Below, piece by piece: positions 17,598-26,587 of a stretch of DNA of 59,933 bases. Origin of the DNA: Streptoalloteichus tenebrarius (lineage in GTDB: Bacteria; Actinomycetota; Actinomycetes; Mycobacteriales; Pseudonocardiaceae); NCBI RefSeq assembly GCF_024171885.1, contig NZ_JAMTCP010000043.1, positions 1 to 59,933 on the forward strand. The letters run 5' to 3'. Below the pieces are notes generated by a model, which worked only from the letters and a program-made list of their open reading frames with translations, made no database searches and was not told where the DNA came from. Position 1 is the stretch's first letter. Every line of letters begins with the position of its first letter. The translations under genes and the position numbers were made by a program.

Positions 17598-18544
17598 GCA
17601 AGGGGCCGCCGCCGGCGCCCTCGCGTCCCGCGGGTGGCCCTGTCCGCCAACGCCCGCAGGTAGTCGATCAGCTCCTGTGGCTCGTGCACCTCGAACTCGC
17701 AGCCCAGCGCGGTCAGGCGGAACGCGAGCCACTCCAGCGTGTCGGCCCGACCGCGCAGGCGGCAGCGTCGCTCGTCGATCGGCTCCAGCTCGCCGGGCGT
17801 GGCGCCCAGCCGGCCGGCGACCTCGGCGAGCGGCGCGTGCAGCGTCGCGACCACCTCGTAGGTGGGCGCGAGTGAGTAGAGCGTGCGCTGGACATAGCGG
17901 GCCGCGTCCTTGTCCGGGAGCCTCCAGGGTGCGACCCGCACCCCGGTGGGCCTGGGCTCGCGCACGCGGTCGACCCGGAAGGTCCGCCAGTCGTCCCGTT
18001 CGGTGTCGTAGGCGACGAGGTACCAGCGGTGTCCCGCCGGGACCAGGCTGTGCGGCTCCACCAGCCGTCGCGACTCGGTCCCGTCGCGGGAGCGGTAGCC
18101 GAACCGCACGCGCTCGTGGTTCGTGGCCGCGGCGGCGAGCACGCTCAGGTGCTCCGGATCGACGCTGTCCGGCTCCCCGAACGGCGCCATCGGGACGGTC
18201 GCGGCGTTGAGCGCGCCCACCCGGCGGCGCAGGCGGGAGGGCAGCACCTGGTCGAGTTTGGCCAGGGCGGGCACCGACGCCTCCTCGATCCCCGTCACGG
18301 CGTGCTTGGTCGCCGTGCGCAGGCCGACCGCGATGGCGACGGCCTCCTTGTCGTCCAGCAATAACGGCGGCATGGCGCTGCCCGCGACCAGCCGGTATCC
18401 GCCCGTAGCCCCCATCGTCGACTCGACCGGGTAGCCGAGCTCCCGGAGCCGGTCGACGTCGCGTCGGATGGTGCGCGGGCTGACCTCCAGGCGTTCGGCC
18501 AACTCGCTCCCCGGCCACTCACGCGGGGGCTGGAGGAGGGACAA
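17573..18544 (-). CDS. HTH-WYL domain transcriptional regulator
   Basis: A 323-residue protein as delimited. The N-terminal helix-turn-helix reads GSELAERLEVSPRTIRRDVD, followed by LRELGYPV and a wing; the WYL domain spans roughly residues 135-220, with the family's beta strands RVRFGYRSRDGTESRRLVEP and HRWYLVAYDTERDDWRTFRV. WYL regulators sense nucleic acids or small ligands. The only start in frame is TTG at 18544; the codons before it (PSRLLRLL) look like true family N-terminus, so about ten residues may be missing because of a start outside the usual set or a frame error upstream. It overlaps the DUF2087 gene end to end by 25 bp. Confidence 0.82.
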   Translation of the reverse strand: MSLLQPPREWPGSELAERLEVSPRTIRRDVDRLRELGYPVESTMGATGGYRLVAGSAMPPLLLDDKEAVAIAVGLRTATKHAVTGIEEASVPALAKLDQVLPSRLRRRVGALNAATVPMAPFGEPDSVDPEHLSVLAAAATNHERVRFGYRSRDGTESRRLVEPHSLVPAGHRWYLVAYDTERDDWRTFRVDRVREPRPTGVRVAPWRLPDKDAARYVQRTLYSLAPTYEVVATLHAPLAEVAGRLGATPGELEPIDERRCRLRGRADTLEWLAFRLTALGCEFEVHEPQELIDYLRALADRATRGTRGRRRRPLAQPSSGRQ

Positions 18545-18655
18545 CAGACGCAGCAGGCGGCTCGGGTGTCGCTGATGGCACGAGGATGCCGGCGAGATAG
18601 GACAGTTCCTGACCTCATACCCCGGTCAAGGTCGACCTGTCGTCCCTGTCGTCGG

Positions 18656-18711
18656 CTCAGCCCGGCCGGCTCAGCCCGGCCGGTTGAGTCCAGTCGGTTG
18701 AGTCCAGTCGG
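18656..18711. repeat. 14-bp tandem repeat, four units
   Basis: Two copies of CTCAGCCCGGCCGG (18656, 18670) are followed by two copies of TTGAGTCCAGTCGG (18684, 18698). The array ends one base before the MarR stop (18713-18715) and fills most of the space to the WYL gene start. Confidence 0.9.
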
Positions 18712-18712
18712 G

Positions 18713-19174
18713 TCAGTTCGCGGGGTCGCCGCCCCTGAGGACGGTGACGGCGCGGTCGAGCAGGTCGCGCAGGAGGTCGCGCTCCCGCTCGGTGTAGGCG
18801 TCCACCAGTCGTCGCTCCACGGCGACCGCCGCCGCGTCGGCCTTCTCCAGCAGGGCCTGCCCGTCGGGCGTCAGCCGGGTGACCAGGACCTGGGCGTGGT
18901 CGGCCGACGGCTCGCGCTCCACCAGGCCGCGGGACTCCAGCGTCTTCAGCACCGTGGTCATGCTCTGCGGGGTCACGGAGCAGAAGCGGGCGAGCTTCGC
19001 GCCGGAGATGCCGGGGGCGAGGGAGAGCGCGTACATCGCCGCGTACTGCGGCACGGTCAGCCCGAAGGGGCGCAGGGCGCGGGTCTTCTCCGCGATGAGC
19101 GCCTGTTCGGCCCGCTTGATGGCGTTGCCGGGCCGCCACGCCACGGCGGCGTTGATCGTCTCCTCGGCTCCCAC
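18713..19174 (-). CDS. MarR-family transcriptional regulator
   Basis: A 153-residue protein. The winged helix contains GISGAKLARFCSVTPQSMTT, then VLKTLESRGLVEREPSADHA and the wing VLVTRLTPDGQALLEKA, all diagnostic of MarR. It is divergent from an MFS transporter gene, and a perfect 15-bp inverted repeat (19269-19304) lies between them. The expected mode is repression of the transporter and hydrolase until a ligand binds. The ligand is unknown. Confidence 0.9.
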   Translation of the reverse strand: MGAEETINAAVAWRPGNAIKRAEQALIAEKTRALRPFGLTVPQYAAMYALSLAPGISGAKLARFCSVTPQSMTTVLKTLESRGLVEREPSADHAQVLVTRLTPDGQALLEKADAAAVAVERRLVDAYTERERDLLRDLLDRAVTVLRGGDPAN

Positions 19175-19268
19175 GGGCGGCCCTCCGTTCCGGTCTGACC
19201 GTCAGGGCTCTGATGTGTCCACGAACACTACCACTCGCGTTTGACCTCACCCCCAGGCTGTCGCCATG

Positions 19269-19304
19269 CTCTGATGAGCATCAAGGTTCTGATGCTCATC
19301 AGAG
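19269..19304. promoter_or_regulatory. MarR operator over the MFS promoter
   Basis: CTCTGATGAGCATCA (19269-19283) and TGATGCTCATCAGAG (19290-19304) form a perfect 15-bp inverted repeat with a six-base spacer. It ends 13 bp before the MFS start and covers its ribosome-site region, so binding would block expression of the transporter. It is unusually AT-rich for this genome. Confidence 0.88.
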
Positions 19305-19317
19305 TTCGAGGGGGAAC

Positions 19318-20868
19318 ATGATGAACGCGGCCGTCCCGCTCCGACCAGCCCGCGCCCGGACCACCCTGGCCGTGGTGTGCTCGGCGATGCTGCTCGTGCC
19401 GATCACCGCCACCGGCGCGGCCGAGGCGTTGGCCGACATCGGGTCCGACCTGCGCGCCGACCTGGACGCCGCGCAGTGGGTGGTGAACGCCTTCTTCCTG
19501 ACTTTCGCCGCCTTCATGGCGAGCACGGGCGCCATGGCCGACCGGATCGGCCGGCGGCGGATGTTCGCCGCGGGGCTGTCCCTGTTCGTGGCCGCGATGC
19601 TCGGCGCGACCGTCGCCCCCACCATCGGGCTGCTCGTCCTGGCCAGGGCGGTGGCCGGAGCCGGGGCCGCCGCGGTCGCCACCAGCGGCAGCGCGCTGCT
19701 GGCCCACGCCTTCCCCGAGGGGCCGGGCCGCGCCCGAGCCTTCGCGTTGTTCGGCACGACGCTCGGCGTGGGGCTGGCCTTCGGCTCGGTGATCGCTGGC
19801 GCCGCCGTGAGCGCGTGGGGATGGCGCGGCCTGTTCGGACTGGTCGCCGTCCTGCTGCTGCCGTCCCTGGTGGCCACCCGACGGCTCGACGAGTCGCGAC
19901 TGCCCGTCGCGCACGGGATGGACTGGGGTGGCGCGGTCTCCTTCACCCTCAGCCTGACGGCGTTCGCCTTCGGCGTCGTGGAGGGGCCGGTGTTGGGCTG
20001 GGCGCACCCAGCGGTGCTGGGCGCGTTCGCGCTCTGCCTCGTCCTGCTGGCGGCCTTCGTCGTGGTCGAGCGGCGGCACCCGGCGCCCCTGGTCGACCTG
20101 TCGTTGCTGGCCCAGCCCCGGTTCGTCGCGCTCTGCTCGATGCCGTTCCTCCTGGCCTTCGGCTTCGTCGCGCTCACCATCGTGCTGCCGCCCTACCTCA
20201 TGGCCACCCTGGGCTACACCGCCCACGGCGCCGGGCTGGCGTTGCTGCTGCTCACCGGACCGACCCTCGTCCTGCCCCCGCTGACCGGCGTCCTCGCCCG
20301 CCGCCTGTCGCAGCGGAGCCTGCTGGTGGCCACCCTGGTGCTGGTCGCGGCCGGCACGGCGACGCTGGCGCTGGTGCCGGGAGGGTCGGGGCCGGTCCCG
20401 CTGGCCGTCCCGCTCCTGCTCATCGGCTCCGGGTTCGGCATCTCCCTGGCCATCCTGGACGGCGCCGCGATCTCCTCGGTCGACTCCGCCCGCGCCGGCA
20501 TGGCCGCCGGTCTGTTCAACACCGTGCGGATCACCGGCGAGGTGGTCGCCCTCGCCGTCCTCGGCGCGCTGATCACCACCCTGACCCGGACCGACCTGGC
20601 CGCGCGGTACGGCGAGCCGGTCGCGGCGTCGGCGACGTCCCGGCTGCTGCAAGGGGACATGGTGGGTGCCGTGCCCGCCGGCGTGGCCCCCGCCGCGTTC
20701 GCCGAGTCCGCCACGGCCGCGTACGCGGGCGCGCTGCACGTCGCGCTGTGGATCCTCTCCGCCCTGTCGCTGCTCGGCGCGGTCGTGGTCGGTCGGCTCA
20801 CGGCCACCCGCCGGGAGGACGGCGACACGAAGCCCCGCCTTCGCGCCCGCCCCGCGCGGGCGATCTGA
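19318..20868 (+). CDS. MFS drug-exporter-like transporter (DHA2 type)
   Basis: A 516-residue integral membrane protein with about 14 hydrophobic segments. The loop between helices 2 and 3 has the MFS motif GAMADRIGRRRMFAAGLSL, and GTTLGVGLAFGSVIAGA matches the antiporter motif C of drug exporters. ATG at 19318 with GAGGGGG upstream; ATG at 19321 is a close alternative. It heads a unit with an alpha/beta hydrolase 26 bp downstream and is controlled by the divergent MarR. Likely exports a toxic or signalling compound by proton antiport; substrate unknown. Confidence 0.88.
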   Translation: MMNAAVPLRPARARTTLAVVCSAMLLVPITATGAAEALADIGSDLRADLDAAQWVVNAFFLTFAAFMASTGAMADRIGRRRMFAAGLSLFVAAMLGATVAPTIGLLVLARAVAGAGAAAVATSGSALLAHAFPEGPGRARAFALFGTTLGVGLAFGSVIAGAAVSAWGWRGLFGLVAVLLLPSLVATRRLDESRLPVAHGMDWGGAVSFTLSLTAFAFGVVEGPVLGWAHPAVLGAFALCLVLLAAFVVVERRHPAPLVDLSLLAQPRFVALCSMPFLLAFGFVALTIVLPPYLMATLGYTAHGAGLALLLLTGPTLVLPPLTGVLARRLSQRSLLVATLVLVAAGTATLALVPGGSGPVPLAVPLLLIGSGFGISLAILDGAAISSVDSARAGMAAGLFNTVRITGEVVALAVLGALITTLTRTDLAARYGEPVAASATSRLLQGDMVGAVPAGVAPAAFAESATAAYAGALHVALWILSALSLLGAVVVGRLTATRREDGDTKPRLRARPARAI

Positions 20869-20894
20869 CCAGCGACAACGAAAGGAACACCACC

Positions 20895-21719
20895 ATGCCC
20901 ACCGTCGACGTCCGCGTGTCCGGCGGCACGAGCACAGTCCACTACCTCGTCACCGGCAGCGGCCCCGGCCTGGTGCTCGCACACGGCACCGGGGCCACCG
21001 GGGAGACCAACTGGGCCCCGCTCATCGACGCGGTGTCCGACCGGTTCACCATCGTCGCGCCCGACCTGTCCGGCTCGGGGGCCACCACCGACCCCGGCGG
21101 CCCGATCCTCGTCGAGGACCTGGTGGCGCAACTCCTCGGCGCCGCCGACCACGCCGGCCTGACCGACTTCCACCTCGCGGGGCACTCGCTGGGCGCCGTC
21201 GTCGCCACCGCCGCGGCGGCCGCCCGGCCGGACCGGGTGCGCTCGCTCGTCGTCCACGCCGGTTGGGCCAGGACCGACGCGTGGATGCGGCACCAGTTCG
21301 ACCTGTGGCTGCGCCTGGCCCGCGCCGACCACGAGCTGCTCGCCCGCCTGCTCCAGGTGACCGCGATGGGCGACGACACGCTGCGCGCGCGGAGTGACGC
21401 CGACTTCGCCGCCGCCACCGCCGGGTTCACCGCCTCGCTCGACGGCGCGACGAGCGGGTTCATCCGTCAGACCGAGGCCGACATCGCCGTGGACATCACC
21501 TCGGCGCTGCCGAGGATCACCGCGCCCACGCTGGTCGTCGCCAGCGCGGACGACCGGATCGTGCCCCCGCACCACCAGCGGGAACTCGCCGACCTGATCC
21601 CGGGGGCCGCGCTCGTGGAGGTCCCCGGCGGGCACGGCCTCCCGTTCGAGAACCCCGACCTGTTCACCACGACCATCGTCGACCACCTCGACCGGCAGGT
21701 CATGGCCGCGGCGAGCTGA
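20895..21719 (+). CDS. Alpha/beta hydrolase
   Basis: A 274-residue protein, ATG start with AAAGGAA upstream. The oxyanion region is LVLAHGTGATGETNW, the nucleophile elbow GHSLG (Ser98), the acid SADDRIVPP and the histidine GGHGLPF: a complete triad. Cofactor-free hydrolases of this class open esters, lactones or similar bonds, or act as haloperoxidase-like enzymes. It is co-transcribed with the MFS exporter, which suggests detoxification of the compound sensed by MarR. Confidence 0.85.
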   Translation: MPTVDVRVSGGTSTVHYLVTGSGPGLVLAHGTGATGETNWAPLIDAVSDRFTIVAPDLSGSGATTDPGGPILVEDLVAQLLGAADHAGLTDFHLAGHSLGAVVATAAAAARPDRVRSLVVHAGWARTDAWMRHQFDLWLRLARADHELLARLLQVTAMGDDTLRARSDADFAAATAGFTASLDGATSGFIRQTEADIAVDITSALPRITAPTLVVASADDRIVPPHHQRELADLIPGAALVEVPGGHGLPFENPDLFTTTIVDHLDRQVMAAAS

Positions 21720-21803
21720 CCCCGGCCGTCGGCGCCGCGCCGCATCGCCTCGCGTGGCGCCGCGTCGACGGCCAGGTGTCTCAGGTGTCCACTCAGGTGT
21801 CCA

Positions 21804-22619
21804 CTATGGACAGGCTCGGTCGCCGGGGGCGCCGGCCGGGGACGCGCTCGGCGACCCGGGCGCGGACCGGAGCCGGGACCGGTGGTCCCGGAGGATCTTC
21901 GCGGCCTCGTGGGCTCCCCGACGGACGGCGGCGACGAGCTGGCGCTGCCGGCGATGGAACTCCTCGGTGGTCACGGCGATGGAGACCGCGGCCACCACCC
22001 CGCCGCTGTCGTCGTGCACGGGGGTGGCCAGGCAGGCCATGCCCGGCGCGGCCTCCTCCACCTCCGTGGCCAACCCCGTCCGCCGGATCAGCCGGAGCTG
22101 CGACTCCAGCTCGCGCGGGGAGGTGATGGTGTTCGGCGTGAGCTGGTGCATTCCGTTGGCGGCCAGGTAGCGACGCCGGGCCGAGGCCGACCACGACGAC
22201 AACAGGACCTTGCCGTGCGCGGTGGCGTGCGCGAACGGGTCGCTGCCGAGGGAGATGCCCCACTCGGCGTCCCGGTCCCTGGGCGCGGTCATGTCCGCGA
22301 TCACGATCTCGTCGTCGCGGTAGGTCGAGTAGCAGGCGGTGGCCCCCGCGACCCGCTGGAGCTGGCCGAGCAGGCCATGCAGGTCGTCGGTGACGCTCAT
22401 CTGCCGCCAGAACGCCTGGTTGAGCCAGGACACCTGGTGGCCGAGGACGTAGCCGGCCGACGTGCGGGCCAGGTAGCCGCGCGCCGCGAGCGCCCCGATC
22501 AGGTTGTACACAGTGGACAGTCCGCAGCCGACGGCGCGGGCGAGGGCCTTCGCCGTGATCGGCTCCTCCGCCGCGGCGACGGCCTCCAGCACGTCCATCG
22601 CCCGGTCCACGGTCCGCAC
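21804..22619 (-). CDS. IclR-family transcriptional regulator
   Basis: About 271 residues from GTG 22619, which has GGAGG eight bases upstream; the open frame continues to 22679 and GTG 22628 is also possible. The N-terminal winged helix contains VRTVDRAMDVLEAV, ITAKALARAVGCGLSTVYNL and ALAARGYL. The C-terminal effector domain has the family motif DPFAHATAHGKVLL and later AVSIAVTTEEF. IclR proteins control catabolic or secondary-metabolism genes in response to a small molecule. The next gene upstream on the same strand encodes a monooxygenase of the ABM type. Confidence 0.87.
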   Translation of the reverse strand: MRTVDRAMDVLEAVAAAEEPITAKALARAVGCGLSTVYNLIGALAARGYLARTSAGYVLGHQVSWLNQAFWRQMSVTDDLHGLLGQLQRVAGATACYSTYRDDEIVIADMTAPRDRDAEWGISLGSDPFAHATAHGKVLLSSWSASARRRYLAANGMHQLTPNTITSPRELESQLRLIRRTGLATEVEEAAPGMACLATPVHDDSGGVVAAVSIAVTTEEFHRRQRQLVAAVRRGAHEAAKILRDHRSRLRSAPGSPSASPAGAPGDRACP

Positions 22620-22761
22620 CGGCTCCACCTCCCGTCCCCATCCTCGCCGTTTCGCGGACGACCCCCGCCACCCACCCACCGCCAGGTGTGGCCCGCGCCA
22701 TGCGCGTGCCAGCCCGCGAGGGGTGGGGCGGGGGTCGTCCGCGCCGGAACCGCCCGTCGGC

Positions 22762-23091
22762 TCAGCCCTGGGCGGGGGTCAGCTCCGCCATCTCCGACCA
22801 GCCGGAGCCCGGCACCTCGACGTTGATGATCTCCGGCTTGGTGGCGATGAACTCGGGCATCCACGCCATGGCGGTGCGGAAGTGCTCGGAGTTCACGTGC
22901 TCCTCGCCGGCCTCGGGCGAGGCGAAGGCCTCCAGCAGGACGAACTGGTTCGGCGTCTCGACGCTCCTCGACCACTCGAAGAAGACGTTGCCGGGCTCGT
23001 TCCTGGTGGCCTGGGTGAACTCGTCCACGAGCGACAGCCACTCCTCGGCCCGCTCGGGACGGATGGTGAACTTGACCACGATGAAGATCAC
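22762..23091 (-). CDS. ABM-domain (quinol monooxygenase-like) protein
   Basis: A 109-residue ferredoxin-like protein: MIFIVVKFTIRPERAEEWLS at the start, then GNVFFEWSRSVETPNQFVLL and the late histidine segment EEHVNSEHFRTAM. This is the pattern of the antibiotic biosynthesis monooxygenase (ABM) superfamily, which includes YgiN-type quinol monooxygenases. These form dimers and act without metal or flavin on aromatic substrates. It is probably transcribed with the IclR gene. A dyad at 23191-23207 lies upstream. Confidence 0.85.
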   Translation of the reverse strand: MIFIVVKFTIRPERAEEWLSLVDEFTQATRNEPGNVFFEWSRSVETPNQFVLLEAFASPEAGEEHVNSEHFRTAMAWMPEFIATKPEIINVEVPGSGWSEMAELTPAQG

Positions 23092-23190
23092 GAGGTGCTT
23101 CCCTTCGTCGCGCTGACATCGAGTTGACGCGTCGGACGTCGACCATCGTGGCCAGGACGCCGGCCGTGGCGGCAGCCGCGCCGCGCCGGA

Positions 23191-23207
23191 TTCCAGCCAT
23201 TCTGGAA
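23191..23207. promoter_or_regulatory. Dyad upstream of the ABM/IclR unit
   Basis: TTCCAG and CTGGAA flank CCATT, a 6-5-6 palindrome 100 bp upstream of the ABM start. Its position in the only long gap of the unit makes it a candidate IclR binding site. Nothing else in 23092-23417 looks coding; the right part is low-complexity (see 23223). Confidence 0.45.
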
Positions 23208-23222
23208 ATCACCTCCGATCAC

Positions 23223-23254
23223 GTCCTGGCGTCCTGGCGTCCTGGCGTCCTGGC
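23223..23254. repeat. 8-bp tandem repeat, four units
   Basis: GTCCTGGC is repeated four times without mismatch. It is followed by 120 bp of looser GTGTC/GGCGTC repeats up to about 23350. The period is not a multiple of three and no gene covers it. Confidence 0.85.
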
Positions 23255-23417
23255 GTCTCTGGTGGGTCGGCGTCTCGGTGCCTCTGGTGTATCGGCGTCC
23301 CGGCGTCCCCGGTGTGTCGGTGTCCCTGGCGTTGGTGTCCCCCTGGTGTCGGGCGCCCGGCACCCCGACGTCCCGGGGCGCGAGGCCGGCGTCGGCCCGT
23401 ACGGCAGGATCGGGGCC

Positions 23418-23840
23418 ATGGCGCGATGGGTGAGCGGGGTCGGGGTCGACCTGACCGAGCTGGGCGAGGCGTTCCGGACCTTCTGGCAGGAACGGCACCT
23501 GGCCACGCTCACCACGTCGCGGCCGGACGGGACGCCCCACGTCGTGCCGGTCGGCGTGACCCTGGACCTGGCCACGGGCACGGCCAGGGTCATCTCCTCC
23601 CGCGACTCGCGGAAGGTGCGCAACGTCCTGGCCGCTGGCCCGGAGGGCGCGCTCGTCGCCGTCTGCCAGGTGGACGGTCGGCGGTGGTCGACCCTGGAGG
23701 GACGCGCGGTGATCCGGGAGGACCCGGCGGCGGTCGCGGACGCGGAGCTGCGCTACACCGCCCGGTACAAGCCGCCCCGCCAGAACCCGCTGCGCGCCGT
23801 GATTGAGATCTCGGTCACCCGGGTGCTCGGCAACGTCTGA
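23418..23840 (+). CDS. PPOX-class F420-dependent oxidoreductase-like protein
   Basis: A 140-residue split-barrel protein. FWQERHLATLTTSRPDGTPH followed by VVPVGVTLD, then ARVISSRDSRKVRNVLA and VCQVDGRRWSTLEGRAVI, is the standard layout of the pyridoxamine-5'-phosphate-oxidase-like, F420-dependent family found in actinobacteria. Such proteins bind deazaflavin F420 or flavin and reduce organic substrates; a few bind biliverdin. The actual substrate is not evident. Single gene. Confidence 0.85.
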   Translation: MARWVSGVGVDLTELGEAFRTFWQERHLATLTTSRPDGTPHVVPVGVTLDLATGTARVISSRDSRKVRNVLAAGPEGALVAVCQVDGRRWSTLEGRAVIREDPAAVADAELRYTARYKPPRQNPLRAVIEISVTRVLGNV

Positions 23841-23990
23841 CCCGCCCGCCCTGACCAGGAACGACGTCCGACCAGACGGGTCGACGGACGGGCGGGGGAG
23901 AGGTGGTCGACTACCGTCTCCGCTCGTGTGTTGTCGGGTGAGGGTCACGCGCGTGTGGCGCCTCGCGCCCAGCGGGAACGGAGCGCGGAC

Positions 23991-25208
23991 GTGAGCGGGC
24001 AGGAGCCCATCGTCACCGTGGTCGGCATCGGCGCGGACGGGTGGGACGGCCTGTCACCGGCGGCCCGGGAGGCCGTGCTCTCCGCCGAGGTGCTGCTCGG
24101 CAGCGCCCGACAACTCGACCTCGTGCCGCCCACCGCCGCCGAGCGGACCACCTGGCCCTCGCCCCTGCTGCCGGCCCTTCCCGGCCTGCTCGCCGCCAAC
24201 GCCGGCCGCGCGGTGTGCGTGCTCGCCAGTGGCGACCCCATGTTCTTCGGCATCGGCGCGACGCTGACCCGGTTCGTGCCGCCCGAGCGGCTCCGCGTCC
24301 TCCCACACCCGTCCTCAGTGTCCCTGGCCTGCGCGCGCCTCGGCTGGGCGCTGGACGCGGTCGAGGTGGTCAGCGTCGTCGGACGTCCGGTGGAGCTGGT
24401 GCACCCGGTCGTCCAGCCGGGCCGCAGGGTGCTGGTGCTCAGCGCGGACGGCGACACGCCCTCGCGCATCGCCGAGCTGCTCGTCGAGCGCGGGTTCGGA
24501 CCCACGGAGATGACCGTGCTGGAGCAGCTCGGCGGGCCGGACGAGCGCCGGGTGCACGGCACCGCCGCCACCTGGGGCGAGCGACAGGTCGCCGCGCTCA
24601 ACGTGATCGCGCTGCACTGCCGGGCCGAGCCCGAGGCGTCGGTGCTGTCGCGCGTCCCAGGCCTGCCCGACGACGCCTTCGAACACGACGGGCAGCTCAC
24701 CAAGCGGGAGGTCAGGGCGGTCACCCTCGCCCGGCTCGCGCCCGTGCCCGGCGAGCTGCTGTGGGACGTCGGCGCCGGCGCGGGCAGCATCGCGATCGAG
24801 TGGATGCGCACCCATCCGTCCTGCCGCGCGATCGCGGTCGAGCAGCACACCGAGCGGGCCGAGCGGGTCGGCCGCAACGCCGCCGCGTTGGGCGTTCCCG
24901 GGCTCCGTGTCGTCACCGGCGCCGCGCCGGACGCCCTGGCCGGGCTCGACCAGCCCCATGCGGTGTTCGTGGGCGGCGGGGTCACCGTTCCCGGTGTGGT
25001 GGAGGCGTGCTGGGACGCGCTGCCGCGGGGCGGCCGACTCGTCGCGAACGCCGTGACCATGGAATCCGAGGTCGTCGTGGCCGACTGGTACCGGCGACTG
25101 GGCGGCGAGCTGAGCCGGGTCTCCGTCCAGCGCGCCTCACCGGTCGGCGGCTTCACCGGCTGGCGGCCCATGATGCCGGTGACCGTCTGGGCGGTCGCCA
25201 AGCGGTGA
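23991..25208 (+). CDS. cobL: Precorrin-6Y C5,15-methyltransferase (decarboxylating)
   Basis: A 405-residue bifunctional protein. Residues 5-200 are the CbiE-like tetrapyrrole methylase (TVVGIGADGWDGLSPAAREA, VLASGDPMFFGIGATL). Residues 230-400 are the CbiT-like part, with QLTKREVRAVTLARLAPVPG and motif I LLWDVGAGAGSIAIEWMR. It methylates precorrin-6Y at C5 and C15 and removes the acetate carboxyl at C12. GTG at 23991 is taken because it starts just before the first strand. It is followed by cobM after 73 bp. No riboswitch is visible upstream. Confidence 0.93.
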   Translation: MSGQEPIVTVVGIGADGWDGLSPAAREAVLSAEVLLGSARQLDLVPPTAAERTTWPSPLLPALPGLLAANAGRAVCVLASGDPMFFGIGATLTRFVPPERLRVLPHPSSVSLACARLGWALDAVEVVSVVGRPVELVHPVVQPGRRVLVLSADGDTPSRIAELLVERGFGPTEMTVLEQLGGPDERRVHGTAATWGERQVAALNVIALHCRAEPEASVLSRVPGLPDDAFEHDGQLTKREVRAVTLARLAPVPGELLWDVGAGAGSIAIEWMRTHPSCRAIAVEQHTERAERVGRNAAALGVPGLRVVTGAAPDALAGLDQPHAVFVGGGVTVPGVVEACWDALPRGGRLVANAVTMESEVVVADWYRRLGGELSRVSVQRASPVGGFTGWRPMMPVTVWAVAKR

Positions 25209-25281
25209 GGGCGCGGCGCAGCGAAGTCGGGTCCCGCCGGGCTGCCACGCCCCGGCGGACGTGGTGTGTGGAGGCGAGGAC

Positions 25282-26025
25282 ATGACCGTTCACTTCATCG
25301 GAGCCGGGCCGGGCGCGGCCGACCTCATCACCGTGCGCGGCCAGAAACTGATCGCCGCGTCCCCGGTCTGCCTCTACGCGGGCGCGCTCGTGCCCGAGGA
25401 CCTGCTCGCGTACTGCCCGGAGGGCGCGCGCCTGGTCGACACGGCGAACCTGACGCTGGACGAGATCCTCGCCGAGATGCTGGCCGCCCACGCCGAGGGC
25501 AAGGACGTGGCCCGGCTGCACTCCGGCGACCCGTCGGTGTTCAGCGCGGTGGCCGAGCAGATGCGCCGGCTGGACGCGGCCGGGGTTCCCTACGACGTCA
25601 CGCCCGGCGTGCCGGCGTTCGCCGCGGCCGCGGCCTCGCTCCACCGTGAGCTGACCGTCCCCGGTGTGGGGCAGACCGTGATCCTCACCCGCACGTCCGC
25701 CCGCGCCACCCCGATGCCGCCGGGGGAGGACCTGGCCACCCTCGGCGCGAGCCGGGCGACCATGGTGCTGCACCTGGCGGTGCAGCGGATCGAGCAGGTC
25801 GTCGAGGAGCTGATCCCGAACTACGGGGCGGACTGCCCGGTCGCGGTGGTGGCCAGGGCCAGCCGCGAGGACGAGGTCATCCTGCGCGGGACGCTGGCCG
25901 ACATCGCCGAGCAGGTCCGCGCGGCCGGGATCGTGCGCACCGCGGTGATCGTGGTCGGCCAGGTCCTGACCGCCTCGGCGTTCCCGGACAGCCACCTGTA
26001 CTCCGCCGACCGCTGCCGCGCCTGA
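25282..26025 (+). CDS. cobM: Precorrin-4 C11-methyltransferase
   Basis: A 247-residue tetrapyrrole methylase. Glycine-rich start [20 protein letters not shown], then [52 protein letters not shown] and [20 protein letters not shown] are all characteristic of CobM/CbiF. It uses SAM to methylate C11 of precorrin-4. ATG 25282 with GGCGAGGA upstream. It is downstream of cobL and separated from cobK by 909 bp of repeat-rich non-coding DNA. Confidence 0.94.
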   Translation: MTVHFIGAGPGAADLITVRGQKLIAASPVCLYAGALVPEDLLAYCPEGARLVDTANLTLDEILAEMLAAHAEGKDVARLHSGDPSVFSAVAEQMRRLDAAGVPYDVTPGVPAFAAAAASLHRELTVPGVGQTVILTRTSARATPMPPGEDLATLGASRATMVLHLAVQRIEQVVEELIPNYGADCPVAVVARASREDEVILRGTLADIAEQVRAAGIVRTAVIVVGQVLTASAFPDSHLYSADRCRA

Positions 26026-26171
26026 CCCGCCGGCTCACTGACAGGGCCGACCGGTGCCCCTGCGGGAATCGTGATCATCACCGTGACGAAACACGGCGGT
26101 GACACACTCGCCCTCACGGGCCTGCCGACAACCGTGCCGCTCGACCCGTGCCGATCGCTTCCCCTACCCCA

Positions 26172-26318
26172 GGTCAGCCCCCACCCGCCCTGGGGGGCGA
26201 GCCCCGCTCCAGCCTATCGGCTCCCACCCCTCGGGGGAACGGCATCGTCGTGGCCTGTGGACAACTCGGTCGCCTGTGGACAACTACCCGGGTTTGCGAG
26301 AAAACCATTTGACAACCT
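26172..26318. repeat. DnaA-box doublet element, copy A
   Basis: GC-rich block, then GGCTCCCACCCCTCGGGGGA, then TGTGGACAA at 26256-26264 and 26275-26283 (19 bp apart), then GGGTTTGCGAGAAAACCATT. Nearly identical to copy B about 416 bp downstream. TGTGGACAA is the reverse of TTGTCCACA, the Streptomyces-type DnaA box. Confidence 0.88.
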
Positions 26319-26587
26319 GGGGGCAGGACCTCGTGGAAGCAGATGAGGACACGCGACGACCGCACCTTGGTGTGAAGGTTCCACGCCTCGGCAGCACTGG
26401 TCCGATGAAGATCGCAATCTGTGCTGCTCGATGTGGCGTAACACGGATGAACGCGGCGTCGGCCGTTCGGCTCCGACGCGGATCGCAATCATCACCGTGA
26501 CAAAACGGGGCAGGATAAGGAGAAGCGGAACCTGTCTGCGGTGAGGGTGAGCCGCTCAGCCAGTTCCGACTGGTTCTCCGGCCCTTG

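Noticed and set aside
23925-23990. Possible riboswitch before cobL
   Set aside because: Too short and without a B12 box or the conserved core; only the one before cobN is convincing.
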